IMG/VR virus record: IMGVR_UViG_3300046706_000006
Location: 1-29,828 of that record
DNA from: a virus
Direction: 5' to 3' (one strand)
DNA length: 29,828 nucleotides
A program made the position numbers and the translations under genes. Every line of letters begins with the position of its first letter. Position 1 is the first letter of the stretch. Under the pieces are notes generated by a model, which searched no databases, was not told the origin of the DNA, and saw only the letters and a program-made list of their open reading frames with translations. Shown here one piece after another: positions 20,105 through 28,119 of the stretch.

Positions 20105-20721
20105 CCCTGCGCCCCGGGGTGACCGCGGTCATTCCCTTCCACGCGGCCCGGGAGCGCAACGGGATGCTGGAGCGGGCCGCGGCCTCGGTGCGGGCGCAGA
20201 CGTACCCCACGGAACTGGTGCTGGCCCGGGACGTGCACGCCGCGGGCGCCGCGGTCACCCGCAACCACGGGATGGCGGAGGTGGAGACCGAGTGGACCGC
20301 GTTCCTGGACAGTGACGACACCATGGACCCGGACCACATCGAAGCCCTGATGGCCTGCGCGAGCGAGACGGGGGCGGACTACGTGTACCCCTGGTTCCGG
20401 GTGGTCGGTGGCTCCGATCCGTTCCCGATGTTCTTCGGCCGTCCGTGGGACGACGCGGACCCGCACCAGGTCCCGGTCACGATCCTGGTACGTACCGGGT
20501 TGGCCCGGCTGGTGGGATTCTCCAACCCGCCCGGGTGGGAGCGGGGCGGAGAGGACTGGGCCTTTACCCTGGGCTGTGTGGCTGCCGGCGCCACGATCGT
20601 GCACCTGCCGGAACGGACCTGGACCTGGAACCATCATGGCCGCAACAGCTCGGGTACGCCGGGGTACGGGGACGCCGGGCCGCAGCCCGTGGCCCGGCGC
20701 CGGGCGCAGCGTCGTCGTTGA
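20101..20721 (+). CDS. Family 2 glycosyltransferase
   Basis: A 206-residue enzyme from an overlapping ATG: MTLRPGVTAVIPFHAARERN is the first strand and donor loop, AAASVRAQTYPTELVLARD follows as in GT2 proteins, and TAFLDSDDTMDPDHIEAL carries the DSDD metal motif. WERGGEDWAFTLGCVAAGAT gives the catalytic-base ED motif. The last gene of the sugar cassette, with a basic C-terminus (RRRAQRRR). A short inverted repeat follows at its stop, immediately before the large terminase. Confidence 0.85.
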   Translation: MTLRPGVTAVIPFHAARERNGMLERAAASVRAQTYPTELVLARDVHAAGAAVTRNHGMAEVETEWTAFLDSDDTMDPDHIEALMACASETGADYVYPWFRVVGGSDPFPMFFGRPWDDADPHQVPVTILVRTGLARLVGFSNPPGWERGGEDWAFTLGCVAAGATIVHLPERTWTWNHHGRNSSGTPGYGDAGPQPVARRRAQRRR

Positions 20722-20739
20722 GTCGGGCACACTCAACCC
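20717..20739 (+). promoter_or_regulatory. Leaderless promoter and inverted repeat before the terminase
   Basis: GTTGAGT (20717-20723) and ACTCAAC (20731-20737) form a 7-bp inverted repeat with a 7-nt spacer. CACACT at 20728-20733 is placed like a -10 box so that transcription would start at the terminase ATG (20740). The same CTCAACCC string follows the -10 box of the primase promoter (10191-10198). The site could be an operator or part of a packaging signal. Confidence 0.4.
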
Positions 20740-22107
20740 ATGACCGAGACCGACCGCGCAGCCGTGGGGCGTGCAGCAGCAGCAGCCCTCGCCGCGCGGT
20801 TCGCGTCCCCGAAGTGGACCCCGCTGCCCCACCAGGTCCCGCCCCCGGGGGACTGGTACGGGTGGCTGCTGCTGGCCGGCAGAATGGCGGGGAAGACGGA
20901 CGCGTGCGCGGCGTACATCGCCGACCACGTCAAGGGACCGCCGTGCCTGCCCGGCCCCATCCCGCACTGGATCGGGATCATCGGGCCCACCCTTGGTGAC
21001 GCGGTCACCTCTTGTGTCAACGGCCCCTCGGGACTGCGCGTGCACGACCCGACCGCTCGCCTGGTGAACGGGGCCGGAGGGCTGTCAGTGAAGTGGCCGA
21101 ACGGCTCAGAGGCCAAATTGTTCGGTGCTCACACCCCCGATGACGTGGAACGACTACGCTCCGGTGGCAATCGTTGCTGTGCGTGGCTAGAAGAATTGGC
21201 CGCGTGGCGCCAGCTTGACGAGTGCTGGGACCACATGCGGTTCGGTCTGCGGACCGGGCCCCGGCCACACTGGGTGGCGTCCACCACACCCAAGCCCCGG
21301 CCGCTGATCGAGCGCCTGCACAACCGGTCGATCGCGAACGTCGCGCTGACGCACGCCAGCTACCGGGACAACCCCCACATCTCTGCCGACATCAAGGCAG
21401 CGCTGGAAGAGACGTACGCGGGAACCCAGCTCGGGCGCCAGGAACTGTACGGGGAGCTGATCGCTGAGGATGAGAATGCCCTGTGGACGCGGGACATGAT
21501 CGACGCGGCGCGGGTACGGCCTGACGCGGTCCCCGACTTGGTGAAGATCACCGTCGGTGTGGACCCGTCCGGAGGCCGTGGCGAACAGGGCATCGTCGTG
21601 GCGGGCAAGTCAGGTCTCGTACTGCCGGGCAACGGAGGACGGCCCCAGGCGCACGGATACGTGCTCGATGACCGCACCTGCCACCTGCCCCCGGACGGAT
21701 GGGGCCGGCGTGCGGTCCAGGCGGCGATCGACTGGGAAGCGGACGACATCGCGGTGGAGATCAACTACGGAGCTGCCATGGCCGTGTCCGTGATCCGGAC
21801 AGCAGCCGACGCGCTCGGGGTGGATATCCCGATACGGCAGATGAACGCGACACGCGGGAAGAGGGTCCGGGCGGAGCCGGTCAGCGCACTGACCGCACAG
21901 GGGCGCTGGCACCACGCGGGGGTGTTCCCCGAGCTGGAGCAGCAGCTTTCGACCTGGCACCCGGAAATCGGCTGGTCCCCTGACCGTCTGGACGCCATGG
22001 TCTGGACCACCTGGCAACTGAAACTCGCGCACCTCACCGGGTCCGGCCGGGGGTCGTCCGGGGCGCAGGCCGCGCAGCAGAACATCGGCGGGGTGCGGGT
22101 TCGTTAA
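20740..22107 (+). CDS. Terminase large subunit
   Basis: A 455-residue packaging ATPase-nuclease. The Walker A-like loop is LLAGRMAGKTDA (residues 45-56); Walker B is CCAWLEELAAW (146-156) with paired Glu; ASTTPKPRP (181-189) is coupling motif III. The nuclease half starts ITVGVDPSGGRGEQG with the first metal Asp276, then DIAVEINYGAAMAV and the last acidic site in PDRLDAMVWTTWQL. It drives DNA into the prohead and cuts it. No Shine-Dalgarno is visible at the ATG, in line with a leaderless transcript. The sugar cassette lies directly upstream and the holin-like gene directly downstream. Confidence 0.92.
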   Translation: MTETDRAAVGRAAAAALAARFASPKWTPLPHQVPPPGDWYGWLLLAGRMAGKTDACAAYIADHVKGPPCLPGPIPHWIGIIGPTLGDAVTSCVNGPSGLRVHDPTARLVNGAGGLSVKWPNGSEAKLFGAHTPDDVERLRSGGNRCCAWLEELAAWRQLDECWDHMRFGLRTGPRPHWVASTTPKPRPLIERLHNRSIANVALTHASYRDNPHISADIKAALEETYAGTQLGRQELYGELIAEDENALWTRDMIDAARVRPDAVPDLVKITVGVDPSGGRGEQGIVVAGKSGLVLPGNGGRPQAHGYVLDDRTCHLPPDGWGRRAVQAAIDWEADDIAVEINYGAAMAVSVIRTAADALGVDIPIRQMNATRGKRVRAEPVSALTAQGRWHHAGVFPELEQQLSTWHPEIGWSPDRLDAMVWTTWQLKLAHLTGSGRGSSGAQAAQQNIGGVRVR

Positions 22108-22118
22108 ACCGGTACGCT
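22097..22118 (+). promoter_or_regulatory. Operator-like motif GGGTTCGTTAAACC with a TACGCT -10 box
   Basis: The 14-mer at 22097-22110 matches 11 of 14 positions of the perfect site near 29070 and overlaps the terminase stop. TACGCT at 22113-22118, identical to the -10 box at 9094-9099, follows 2 bp later. Transcription would start near 22125. This probably drives the two membrane-protein genes. Confidence 0.55.
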
Positions 22119-22148
22119 CACGTGCATGAACGACGGAAAGAGACGCAC

Positions 22149-22460
22149 GTGAGCGACGCGCGATACACCCTGCTCCTGTCCCTGTGGCGGACCTTCATCC
22201 CGTACCTGGTCGGCTTCATCTGCGCGGCTGCCGCGCGGTGGGGACTGCACCTGGACGAACAGTCGGTGGAAGCGGGGCTGGTGCTGGTCTTCGGCACCGT
22301 CTACTACGCCGCGTCCCGCTGGCTGGAGCAGAACAAGGGCAAGCGCTGGGGCTGGCTGCTCGGGTACGCCAAGCAGCCCCTGTACCGCCGTGGGCGCCAC
22401 CGCGCCCCGGTCCCCATGCGGGAACTGACCGAACGAAGTGAGACGACGGAGGACGCATGA
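22149..22460 (+). CDS. Two-helix holin-like membrane protein
   Basis: A 103-residue protein from a GTG at 22149 with GGAAAGAG upstream (a GTG at 22122 in frame is an alternative). TM helix 1 is about residues 8-28 (LLSLWRTFIPYLVGFICAAA) and TM helix 2 about 40-58 (VEAGLVLVFGTVYYAASRWL). A basic segment and a charged, probably disordered tail follow (GKRWGWLLGYAKQPLYRRGR). The pattern of two helices plus charged tail is that of small phage holins, but no endolysin is next to it, so holin is a tentative call. It ends with an ATGA overlap onto the DUF1360-like gene. Confidence 0.65.
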   Translation: MSDARYTLLLSLWRTFIPYLVGFICAAAARWGLHLDEQSVEAGLVLVFGTVYYAASRWLEQNKGKRWGWLLGYAKQPLYRRGRHRAPVPMRELTERSETTEDA

Positions 22461-22876
22461 ACAACCCCTGGTTCCTGTTGGCGGTCATGTCGCTGGCCAC
22501 CTTCATCCTGACCAAGCTGGTCGTGGACCTGGACTTCCCGCCCGTGCTGTGGCTCCGTGACCGGGTCGTGGGCGGGTGGCGACCGCTGACGCTGGCGGAG
22601 ACGAACGAGCTGCGGGGAGCGCTGCTCACCCCGGGCTCGAAGGTGTCCTGGGACTGGTCGGACCTGGGCGGGGAGCGGCAGCGGTGGAACGACCGCACCC
22701 CGTGGATCCCGCTGTTCTTCTCCGAGCTGATGAGCTGCCCGTGGTGCACCAGCGGCTGGCTGTCGGCCGGTGTGACGGGCGGGACGTGGCTCATTGCCGG
22801 ACTGCCCGTGCCGGTCCTGATGTGGCTCGGTTCGTGGGCGCTCGGGGCCTTGATGGCTCAGCACGATTATGCTTAA
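22457..22876 (+). CDS. DUF1360-like membrane protein
   Basis: A 139-residue membrane protein. TM helix 1 is near residues 5-22 (WFLLAVMSLATFILTKLVVD), followed by a soluble stretch with WRPLTLAETNELRGA. ELMSCPWCTSGW (90-101) is the CxxC signature of the DUF1360 family, and two further helices run through about 102-133. Function of the family is unknown. It overlaps the holin-like gene and shares its GACGGAGGACGC ribosome-binding site region. An operator-like GATTATGCTTAACT (22865-22878) covers its stop codon. Confidence 0.75.
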   Translation: MNNPWFLLAVMSLATFILTKLVVDLDFPPVLWLRDRVVGGWRPLTLAETNELRGALLTPGSKVSWDWSDLGGERQRWNDRTPWIPLFFSELMSCPWCTSGWLSAGVTGGTWLIAGLPVPVLMWLGSWALGALMAQHDYA

Positions 22877-22899
22877 CTAGGGTGGCTGAAACCCCCTGA

Positions 22900-22934
22900 G
22901 AGACCCCCGGAGATCCCCAAGTCCCGGGGGTCTC
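22900..22934 (+). terminator. 11-bp stem hairpin, terminator before the portal gene
   Basis: GAGACCCCCGG (22900-22910) pairs perfectly with CCGGGGGTCTC (22924-22934) around a 13-nt loop. It follows the DUF1360-like gene by 23 bp and precedes the portal gene. It should end the terminase/membrane-protein transcript, so the portal gene would need its own promoter or antitermination. Confidence 0.8.
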
Positions 22935-22997
22935 GGGCTGTCCGCCTCCGCTTCGCTGGCTACAGTGAGACCGTCGCAGCGATTCGGGAGGCGCCTC

Positions 22998-24782
22998 ATG
23001 CCGTGGTGGACGTTCGGTCTGGGACGTACCCCCCAGCTCCCGCGTGCGGAGATCACAGCCGCGTACCAGCGGGCGCACGCCCCGCAGGCGCTGACATCGG
23101 CCGCGGTGGAGGTGGACGCCCCGCGCTCCGATCTGCTGCGTACCACCGAGACGTGGCAGCAGGAGGTCTGGCGGTACTACGACACCCTGGGCGAGTTCAA
23201 CTACGCGGTGTCCTGGCTGTCCGCGATGCTGTCCCGCGTCCGCCTGTACGCGGCCGAGCTGGTGCCCGGCCAGGACGAACCGGTGCGGCTGGACGACAAC
23301 CACCCGGCCGTGGACGTGATGAACAAGCTCGCCGGCGGAGTGGCCGGGCAGACCGCCCTCATGGCCAGCCTGGCGGTGCAGCTCGCGGTGCCGGGTGAGG
23401 GGTACCTGGTCGGGGAGACCCGGCAGGGCGCGGAGCGCTGGTCGGTGCGGTCGGTGGACGAAGTCCAGGCCCGGCACAAGCAGTGGCAGGTCAAGGACGA
23501 GAACGCGCCCAACTCCGACCAGTGGCGCGACGTGGTCGGGGGCCACGTGTTCCGGGTGTGGCGCCCGCACAAGCGCTGGTACCACCTGGCGGACTCCAGC
23601 TCCCGTTCCGCGCGGGCGACGATGCGGGAACTGGAGCTGGTCAACCGGCACATCCTGGCGCAGTACCTGAGCCGCCTGGCCTCCGCCGGTATCTGGTTCC
23701 TGCCCAACGAGGTGGACTTCCCCGTACGGGAGGAGTTCGCCGACATGCCCAACCCGATCATGGCGGAGATCGTGGAGTTGGCGCGGCTGGCGATCGCGGA
23801 GCCGGGCACCGCGTCCGCTGTGATCCCGCTGCTGATGCAGATGCCCGGTGAGTGGATCAAGACGGTCGCTGATTCGCACCTGGACTTCACGCTCAAGATC
23901 GACGAGAAGATCATTGAGAAGCGGGACAGTGCGATCAAGCGGCTGGCCACCCAGGTGAACATCCCGGCCGAAGTGCTGCTCGGAATGGGTGACGTGAACC
24001 ACTGGGGTGCCTGGCAGATCGAGGAAGGCGCTCTGAAGACCACGATCGCCCCGGACGCCGAACTCATCGCGAACGCGGTCACCACGGCCTATCTCCAGCC
24101 CCGGCTGGCAGCGGGCGGGGAGCAGGACACGGGCCGGTTCGTGGTCTGGTACGACATGTCCGAGCTGACCATGCGCCCGGACCGCAGCGACGACGCGGTG
24201 CTGCTGTACGACCGGCAGGAGCTGTCCGGTGACGCACTGCGCCGGGAGACCGGGTTCGACGAAGCGGACAAGCCGACCGGCGCGGACCTGCTGGACCAGG
24301 CGCTGAAGCTGGTCCTGCGTACGCTCCCGGACGCCGCCCTGACCGCGCTGCGGGAACTGACCGGGGCAACGCTGGAGACTCCTTCCGTGGCCGCGTCCCC
24401 GGCGCCGGAGCCAGCACCGGAAGCCGCACCGGTTCCCGTGCCCGTTACCGGACCGCCCAACGGGAACGAAGCGGCCCCGGTGCCCGACGTGGGGCTGGTC
24501 GCGCAGGCGCGCGCAGAGCGGCTCATCCGGCAGGCTCGTGCTGTGCACGCGGTCCGGTTCGGGATGGCCGGGTGGGAACTGCTGCACCCGGCAGCGTGCG
24601 ACCAGCACACGTACTCCTGCCCGTTCACCCAGGGCGCGCTGTCCCTGAAGTCCATGGCCTACCCCGGGACGCCGGGGCTGTACGAATGCACCCTGGACGC
24701 GTTCGGCCGGTTCCGGGTCGGTGACCGGGCCCCGCACAAGGATGTGTCCGGTCACAGGGTCACCCGGAGCGTGACCCTGTGA
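22998..24782 (+). CDS. Portal protein
   Basis: A 594-residue protein from the ATG at 22998 with GGGAGG upstream. The N-terminal region EVWRYYDTLGEFNYAVSWLS resembles the wing/clip start of actinophage portals. The central stem region is helical with NPIMAEIVELARLAIAEPGT and KRLATQVNIPAEVLLGMGDV, the latter a conserved portal element, then HWGAWQIEEGALKTT. The C-terminus has an Ala/Pro-rich linker (residues about 465-500) and a separate Cys/His-containing block (HPAACDQHTYSCPFTQGALS). It forms the dodecameric channel for DNA entry. It is placed correctly between terminase and the MuF/protease gene and overlaps the latter (GTGA). Confidence 0.87.
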   Translation: MPWWTFGLGRTPQLPRAEITAAYQRAHAPQALTSAAVEVDAPRSDLLRTTETWQQEVWRYYDTLGEFNYAVSWLSAMLSRVRLYAAELVPGQDEPVRLDDNHPAVDVMNKLAGGVAGQTALMASLAVQLAVPGEGYLVGETRQGAERWSVRSVDEVQARHKQWQVKDENAPNSDQWRDVVGGHVFRVWRPHKRWYHLADSSSRSARATMRELELVNRHILAQYLSRLASAGIWFLPNEVDFPVREEFADMPNPIMAEIVELARLAIAEPGTASAVIPLLMQMPGEWIKTVADSHLDFTLKIDEKIIEKRDSAIKRLATQVNIPAEVLLGMGDVNHWGAWQIEEGALKTTIAPDAELIANAVTTAYLQPRLAAGGEQDTGRFVVWYDMSELTMRPDRSDDAVLLYDRQELSGDALRRETGFDEADKPTGADLLDQALKLVLRTLPDAALTALRELTGATLETPSVAASPAPEPAPEAAPVPVPVTGPPNGNEAAPVPDVGLVAQARAERLIRQARAVHAVRFGMAGWELLHPAACDQHTYSCPFTQGALSLKSMAYPGTPGLYECTLDAFGRFRVGDRAPHKDVSGHRVTRSVTL

Positions 24783-27700
24783 CGCCGCTCCCGTTCCACC
24801 TCCGGGGGCGCCACGTCCAGCACGCGCACGGCCATCGCACGGTTGAGCTGGCGGACGGAGAGCACCTGAGCGGAGGCATGATCGCCCTCATGCCGACTGC
24901 GGCCGACGCCAAGCGGCTCAAGCTGGCCGGGGGCGAGACCGCTGCCGATCTGCACGTCACGCTGTTCTACCTCGGACCGGACATGTCCGTGTTCAGCGAC
25001 GGGGACAAGTCGGCGATGACCAACCGGGTCCTGGACGCGATCGGCCGTAATCCGGCCACAGTGACCGGGAACGTCTTCGGGACCAATCACTGGAACGGCA
25101 ACGGTGAGGATCCCTGCTGGGTACTCGGGGTCGGGGACGTGCCTGCGGAAGACCGTCCCGAGAACGGCATGACGCTTGAGTCGGTACGCGCCACGGTGGC
25201 GGATGCCCTGGACATGTTCCCGGTGCCCTCCCAGCACACCCCCTGGGCACCTCACATCTGCATGGCGTACACCTCGGACCTGTCCCTGGCCAAGGAACTC
25301 CAGAAGCGGCTGGGCCCGGTGGAGTTCGACCGGGTCCGGGTCGCCTTCGGGGGCGATTACACGGACATCCCGCTGTCCGGTGCGCTGACCGCTGCCGCGG
25401 CCCCGCTGCGCCGGAACCTCACCTCCACCGAGCTGGCCGCGCACACCGACTTCGAACGGATGCAGTCCACCTGGGAAGCGGCCGTGGACGCGGCGCTCAA
25501 GGACCTGGAGCCGGTGTTCAAGGCCCAGCAGGCGGACATCGTGGGGCAGGTGTCCGTCGCCGCGAAGGCGGACGACCTGAGCGCCCTGGACTCCGTCACG
25601 GTGGACGAACAGGCCGCGTACGAGGTGCTGGCCCCGGCGCTGCTCAAGGCAGCGCAGCAGGCAGCGGAGGCGCAGCAGAAGGAAGCCGAGGCGCAGGGGG
25701 TCACGGTCCCGGACTGGTCCCTGACCTCCGACACGGTCACCGCTGCAGCGGGCCGGGACCTGCTGGACCAGGTGGCCCGGGTCACCGCCCGGCTCATGGC
25801 CACGTCCCTGGTCCAGAGCGCCGTGCGCACGGCGCTGCGCCTGTTCGGCCACGGCAACGCGCCGGGCGCGGTGACGGCCGGGGTCCAGCAGCATCTGGAC
25901 GACCTGACCGACGCCCAGCCCCGCGAATCCGTGGGCGGGGCCGTGACCCAGGCCCAGGCCGAAGGCAGGCGCACCGTTCTCGCGGTCGCTCCAACAGGCC
26001 GGTACTTCGCCAGCGAGGTGCTGGACCGGAACTCCTGCAAGCCGTGCCGGGACATCGACGGCACGGAGTACGCGAGCCTGGCGACCGCCTTCGCCGCGTA
26101 CCCGTCCGGCGGGTACAGGCGGTGCCTGGGCGGATCGCGGTGCCGGGGGACGATCGTTACCGTGTGGAACCAGCCGGCTGGTGCGACCGCTTCGGCAGCC
26201 GTGGACAAGGGAGTGAGCATGGCCTACGAAGTGACCCAGGACCGGCCCGAGTGCTCGGGGGACACCCCGGTCGCGGTCGTCAACACCATGGATGACAGCC
26301 TGTGCGGCTGCTACGCCACGCCCGAGGAAGCGGCACAGGCGGTGGACCAGATGGACAGCGGCGACATGCCTCCGGAGTCCATGGACTACGCGGCGCAGAA
26401 CGTCTACGGGGCGGAACTGGGACCCGCTGCGGAGGACGGATCCACCGCTCCCTGGACCGGGCCGCTGGCGGTGGAGGGGATCGTCACTGGGGACGGCCGG
26501 GAGTTCGCCCCGGACGCGCTCACGTGGGCGGACCTGCCGGTCCCGCTGCGCTGGAACAAGGAGGACAGCCACGGGGGTGAGCCGCACACCGTGGCGGTGA
26601 ACGTGGGCCGGATCGACAAGATCTGGCGCGACGGGTCCAAGATCATGGGTTCCGGGGTGCTGAACCTGGCGGTGCCGGACGGGCAGACCGCGTACGACCT
26701 GATCAAGGGCAAGTTCCTGCGGGGCGTCTCCATCGACGCGGACTCCATCACCGACGCGGACGTGGAACTGGTCTGGCCCGAGAGCGACGGGGCCGTGATG
26801 GAGGACGATCCGCTGGCCGCGCTGTTCGGAGGTCCCCCGCCCGAGAAGATGATCTTCCATGCGGGGCGGATCCGGGCTGCCACGCTGGTGGATATCCCTG
26901 CGTTCGCCGAAGCGTACGTGGCGCTCACCGACGACAACGGCGCCGTGGTGGCCGGGGGCGAGCCGTACACGTTCGCGGCCGTGGCGGTCCACCACACGGC
27001 AACTTCCGATGCGTCCTGGGACGCCGGGATGAACGAGAAGAGGCTTCCCTCCCCGCTCACGCTGGCTCAGGCGCGCGCCGCGTACGCGTGGACCGACGAC
27101 AGCGCGGTGGACGCGGGCAAGATCCCGAAGACCGGGTGCAAGTTCATCCACCACGAGGTCAACGCGGACGGCTCCGCCGGCCCGGCCAACCTGGCAGCCT
27201 GCTCCGCCACGATCGCGGTCCTGCACGGCGGGCGCGGGGGCACCACGATCCCGACGGCGGATGAGCGCGGGGTGTACAACCACGTGGCCGCTCACCTGAA
27301 GGACGCGGGGAAGGTCCCGGCGCCGTTCGCGGCCGACGACGCGGTCACGGCAGGGGCCATGGCGGAGATGGCGGACTTCCGGCCGCACCCGTCCCGGTTC
27401 GCGGACCCGAAGCTGGCCGGGTACACCGGGGTGGTCATCACGGACGACGGGTACCTGTACGGGCATATCGCGCCGTGGAACGCCTGCCACATCGGCTACG
27501 ACGGGCAGTGCGTCACCGCCCCGCGCGAGGACACGCACGACCACTACATGACCGGTGAGGTGGTCTGCTCGGACGGGTCCCGGGCCGCGGTCGGGCAGAT
27601 CACGATCGGCACCGGCCACGCGTCGCTGTACGTCGGGGCGCGCCCGGCAGCGGAGCACTACGACAACACCGGCACCGCGGTGGCGGACGTGGCGGTCGGC

Positions 27701-28030
27701 AACGACAAGCACGGGATCTGGCTGGCCGGGCAGATCCGTCCCGGCGCCGACCCGTCCGCTGTGTTCGCCCTGCGGGCCGCGGGCCGGGTCAGCGGGGACT
27801 GGCGCAACATCGGCGGGAAGCTCCGGCTGGTGGCGCTGCTCGGGGTGAACACGGCCGGGTTCCTCGAATCGGACCTGCGGACCCGGGCGCGCGTGGCCGG
27901 AGGCCAGCCCATGGCACTGGTAGCGGCGGGGGCGACCGCTCCCGTCTGGCATCCTGAGGGCATGGACATCGCCAGGGCGTACAAGCTGATCATGGATCAG
28001 ACCCTCGCCCGGTTCACCGAGGGGAGGTGA
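24779..28030 (+). CDS. Fusion: 2H phosphoesterase - MuF-like - prohead protease
   Basis: A 1083-residue multidomain protein from an overlapping GTG. Residues about 33-200 are a 2H phosphoesterase (LigT-like) domain: GMIALMPTAADAKRLKLAGG, first motif LHVTLFYLG (His59, Thr61), second motif APHICMAYT (His159, with Cys161 for the usual Thr/Ser). Residues about 215-465 are helical and end in a MuF-like module (NSCKPCRDIDGTEYASLATA, then GYRRCLGGSRCRGTIVTVWN). Residues about 555-720 fit a prohead protease (GPLAVEGIVTGDGREFAPDA, KFLRGVSIDADS, ATLVDIPAFAEAYVAL). The last 350 residues form a further domain with HHTATSDASWDAGMNEK and GYTGVVITDDGYLYGHIAPW. It probably makes the minor head protein and maturation protease. 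An internal start at 26219 may give a separate protease. Confidence 0.82.
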   Translation: MTPLPFHLRGRHVQHAHGHRTVELADGEHLSGGMIALMPTAADAKRLKLAGGETAADLHVTLFYLGPDMSVFSDGDKSAMTNRVLDAIGRNPATVTGNVFGTNHWNGNGEDPCWVLGVGDVPAEDRPENGMTLESVRATVADALDMFPVPSQHTPWAPHICMAYTSDLSLAKELQKRLGPVEFDRVRVAFGGDYTDIPLSGALTAAAAPLRRNLTSTELAAHTDFERMQSTWEAAVDAALKDLEPVFKAQQADIVGQVSVAAKADDLSALDSVTVDEQAAYEVLAPALLKAAQQAAEAQQKEAEAQGVTVPDWSLTSDTVTAAAGRDLLDQVARVTARLMATSLVQSAVRTALRLFGHGNAPGAVTAGVQQHLDDLTDAQPRESVGGAVTQAQAEGRRTVLAVAPTGRYFASEVLDRNSCKPCRDIDGTEYASLATAFAAYPSGGYRRCLGGSRCRGTIVTVWNQPAGATASAAVDKGVSMAYEVTQDRPECSGDTPVAVVNTMDDSLCGCYATPEEAAQAVDQMDSGDMPPESMDYAAQNVYGAELGPAAEDGSTAPWTGPLAVEGIVTGDGREFAPDALTWADLPVPLRWNKEDSHGGEPHTVAVNVGRIDKIWRDGSKIMGSGVLNLAVPDGQTAYDLIKGKFLRGVSIDADSITDADVELVWPESDGAVMEDDPLAALFGGPPPEKMIFHAGRIRAATLVDIPAFAEAYVALTDDNGAVVAGGEPYTFAAVAVHHTATSDASWDAGMNEKRLPSPLTLAQARAAYAWTDDSAVDAGKIPKTGCKFIHHEVNADGSAGPANLAACSATIAVLHGGRGGTTIPTADERGVYNHVAAHLKDAGKVPAPFAADDAVTAGAMAEMADFRPHPSRFADPKLAGYTGVVITDDGYLYGHIAPWNACHIGYDGQCVTAPREDTHDHYMTGEVVCSDGSRAAVGQITIGTGHASLYVGARPAAEHYDNTGTAVADVAVGNDKHGIWLAGQIRPGADPSAVFALRAAGRVSGDWRNIGGKLRLVALLGVNTAGFLESDLRTRARVAGGQPMALVAAGATAPVWHPEGMDIARAYKLIMDQTLARFTEGR
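26207..26221 (+). promoter_or_regulatory. Internal ribosome-binding site and ATG in the fusion gene
   Basis: AAGGGAG precedes an in-frame ATG at 26219 by 5 nt. This would start a protein at residue 481 of the fusion (MAYEVTQDRPECSG), after the MuF module and before the protease domain. It is a better start signal than that of many annotated genes here. A second product of 603 residues holding the protease alone is therefore plausible. Confidence 0.45.
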
Positions 28031-28038
28031 CGGAACCC

Positions 28039-28101
28039 ATGTGCGCATGCGGCAAGCGGAAGGCCAAGCCTGTGGTCGCTCCCCCGCCTCCGACCACCTG
28101 A
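28039..28101 (+). CDS. 20-aa Cys/Lys/Pro peptide
   Basis: ATG at 28039 with a near-perfect GGAGGTGA Shine-Dalgarno 8 nt upstream, the best in the window. The product is MCACGKRKAKPVVAPPPPTT. The CxC plus basic head and proline tail recall the tiny M-C-x-C-basic proteins found between structural genes in actinophages. Function unknown. It lies 8 bp after the fusion gene and just before a terminator, so it is the last gene of the portal-protease transcript. Confidence 0.6.
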   Translation: MCACGKRKAKPVVAPPPPTT

Positions 28102-28119
28102 CCACGTACCGTCACAGCG

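Noticed and set aside
22126-22152. Eight-codon frame (MNDGKRRT) at the predicted transcription start before the holin-like gene
   Set aside because: Its stop overlaps the GTG at 22149, which is suggestive, but it is too short to support; it overlaps the purine-rich binding site itself.
22791-24755. 654-aa minus-strand open frame
   Set aside because: Antisense of the portal gene with low-complexity product and no start signal.
24752-28105. 1117-aa minus-strand open frame
   Set aside because: It is the antisense of the fusion gene; long open antisense frames are normal in DNA with extreme third-position GC, and the product is low-complexity Arg/Gly/His-rich.
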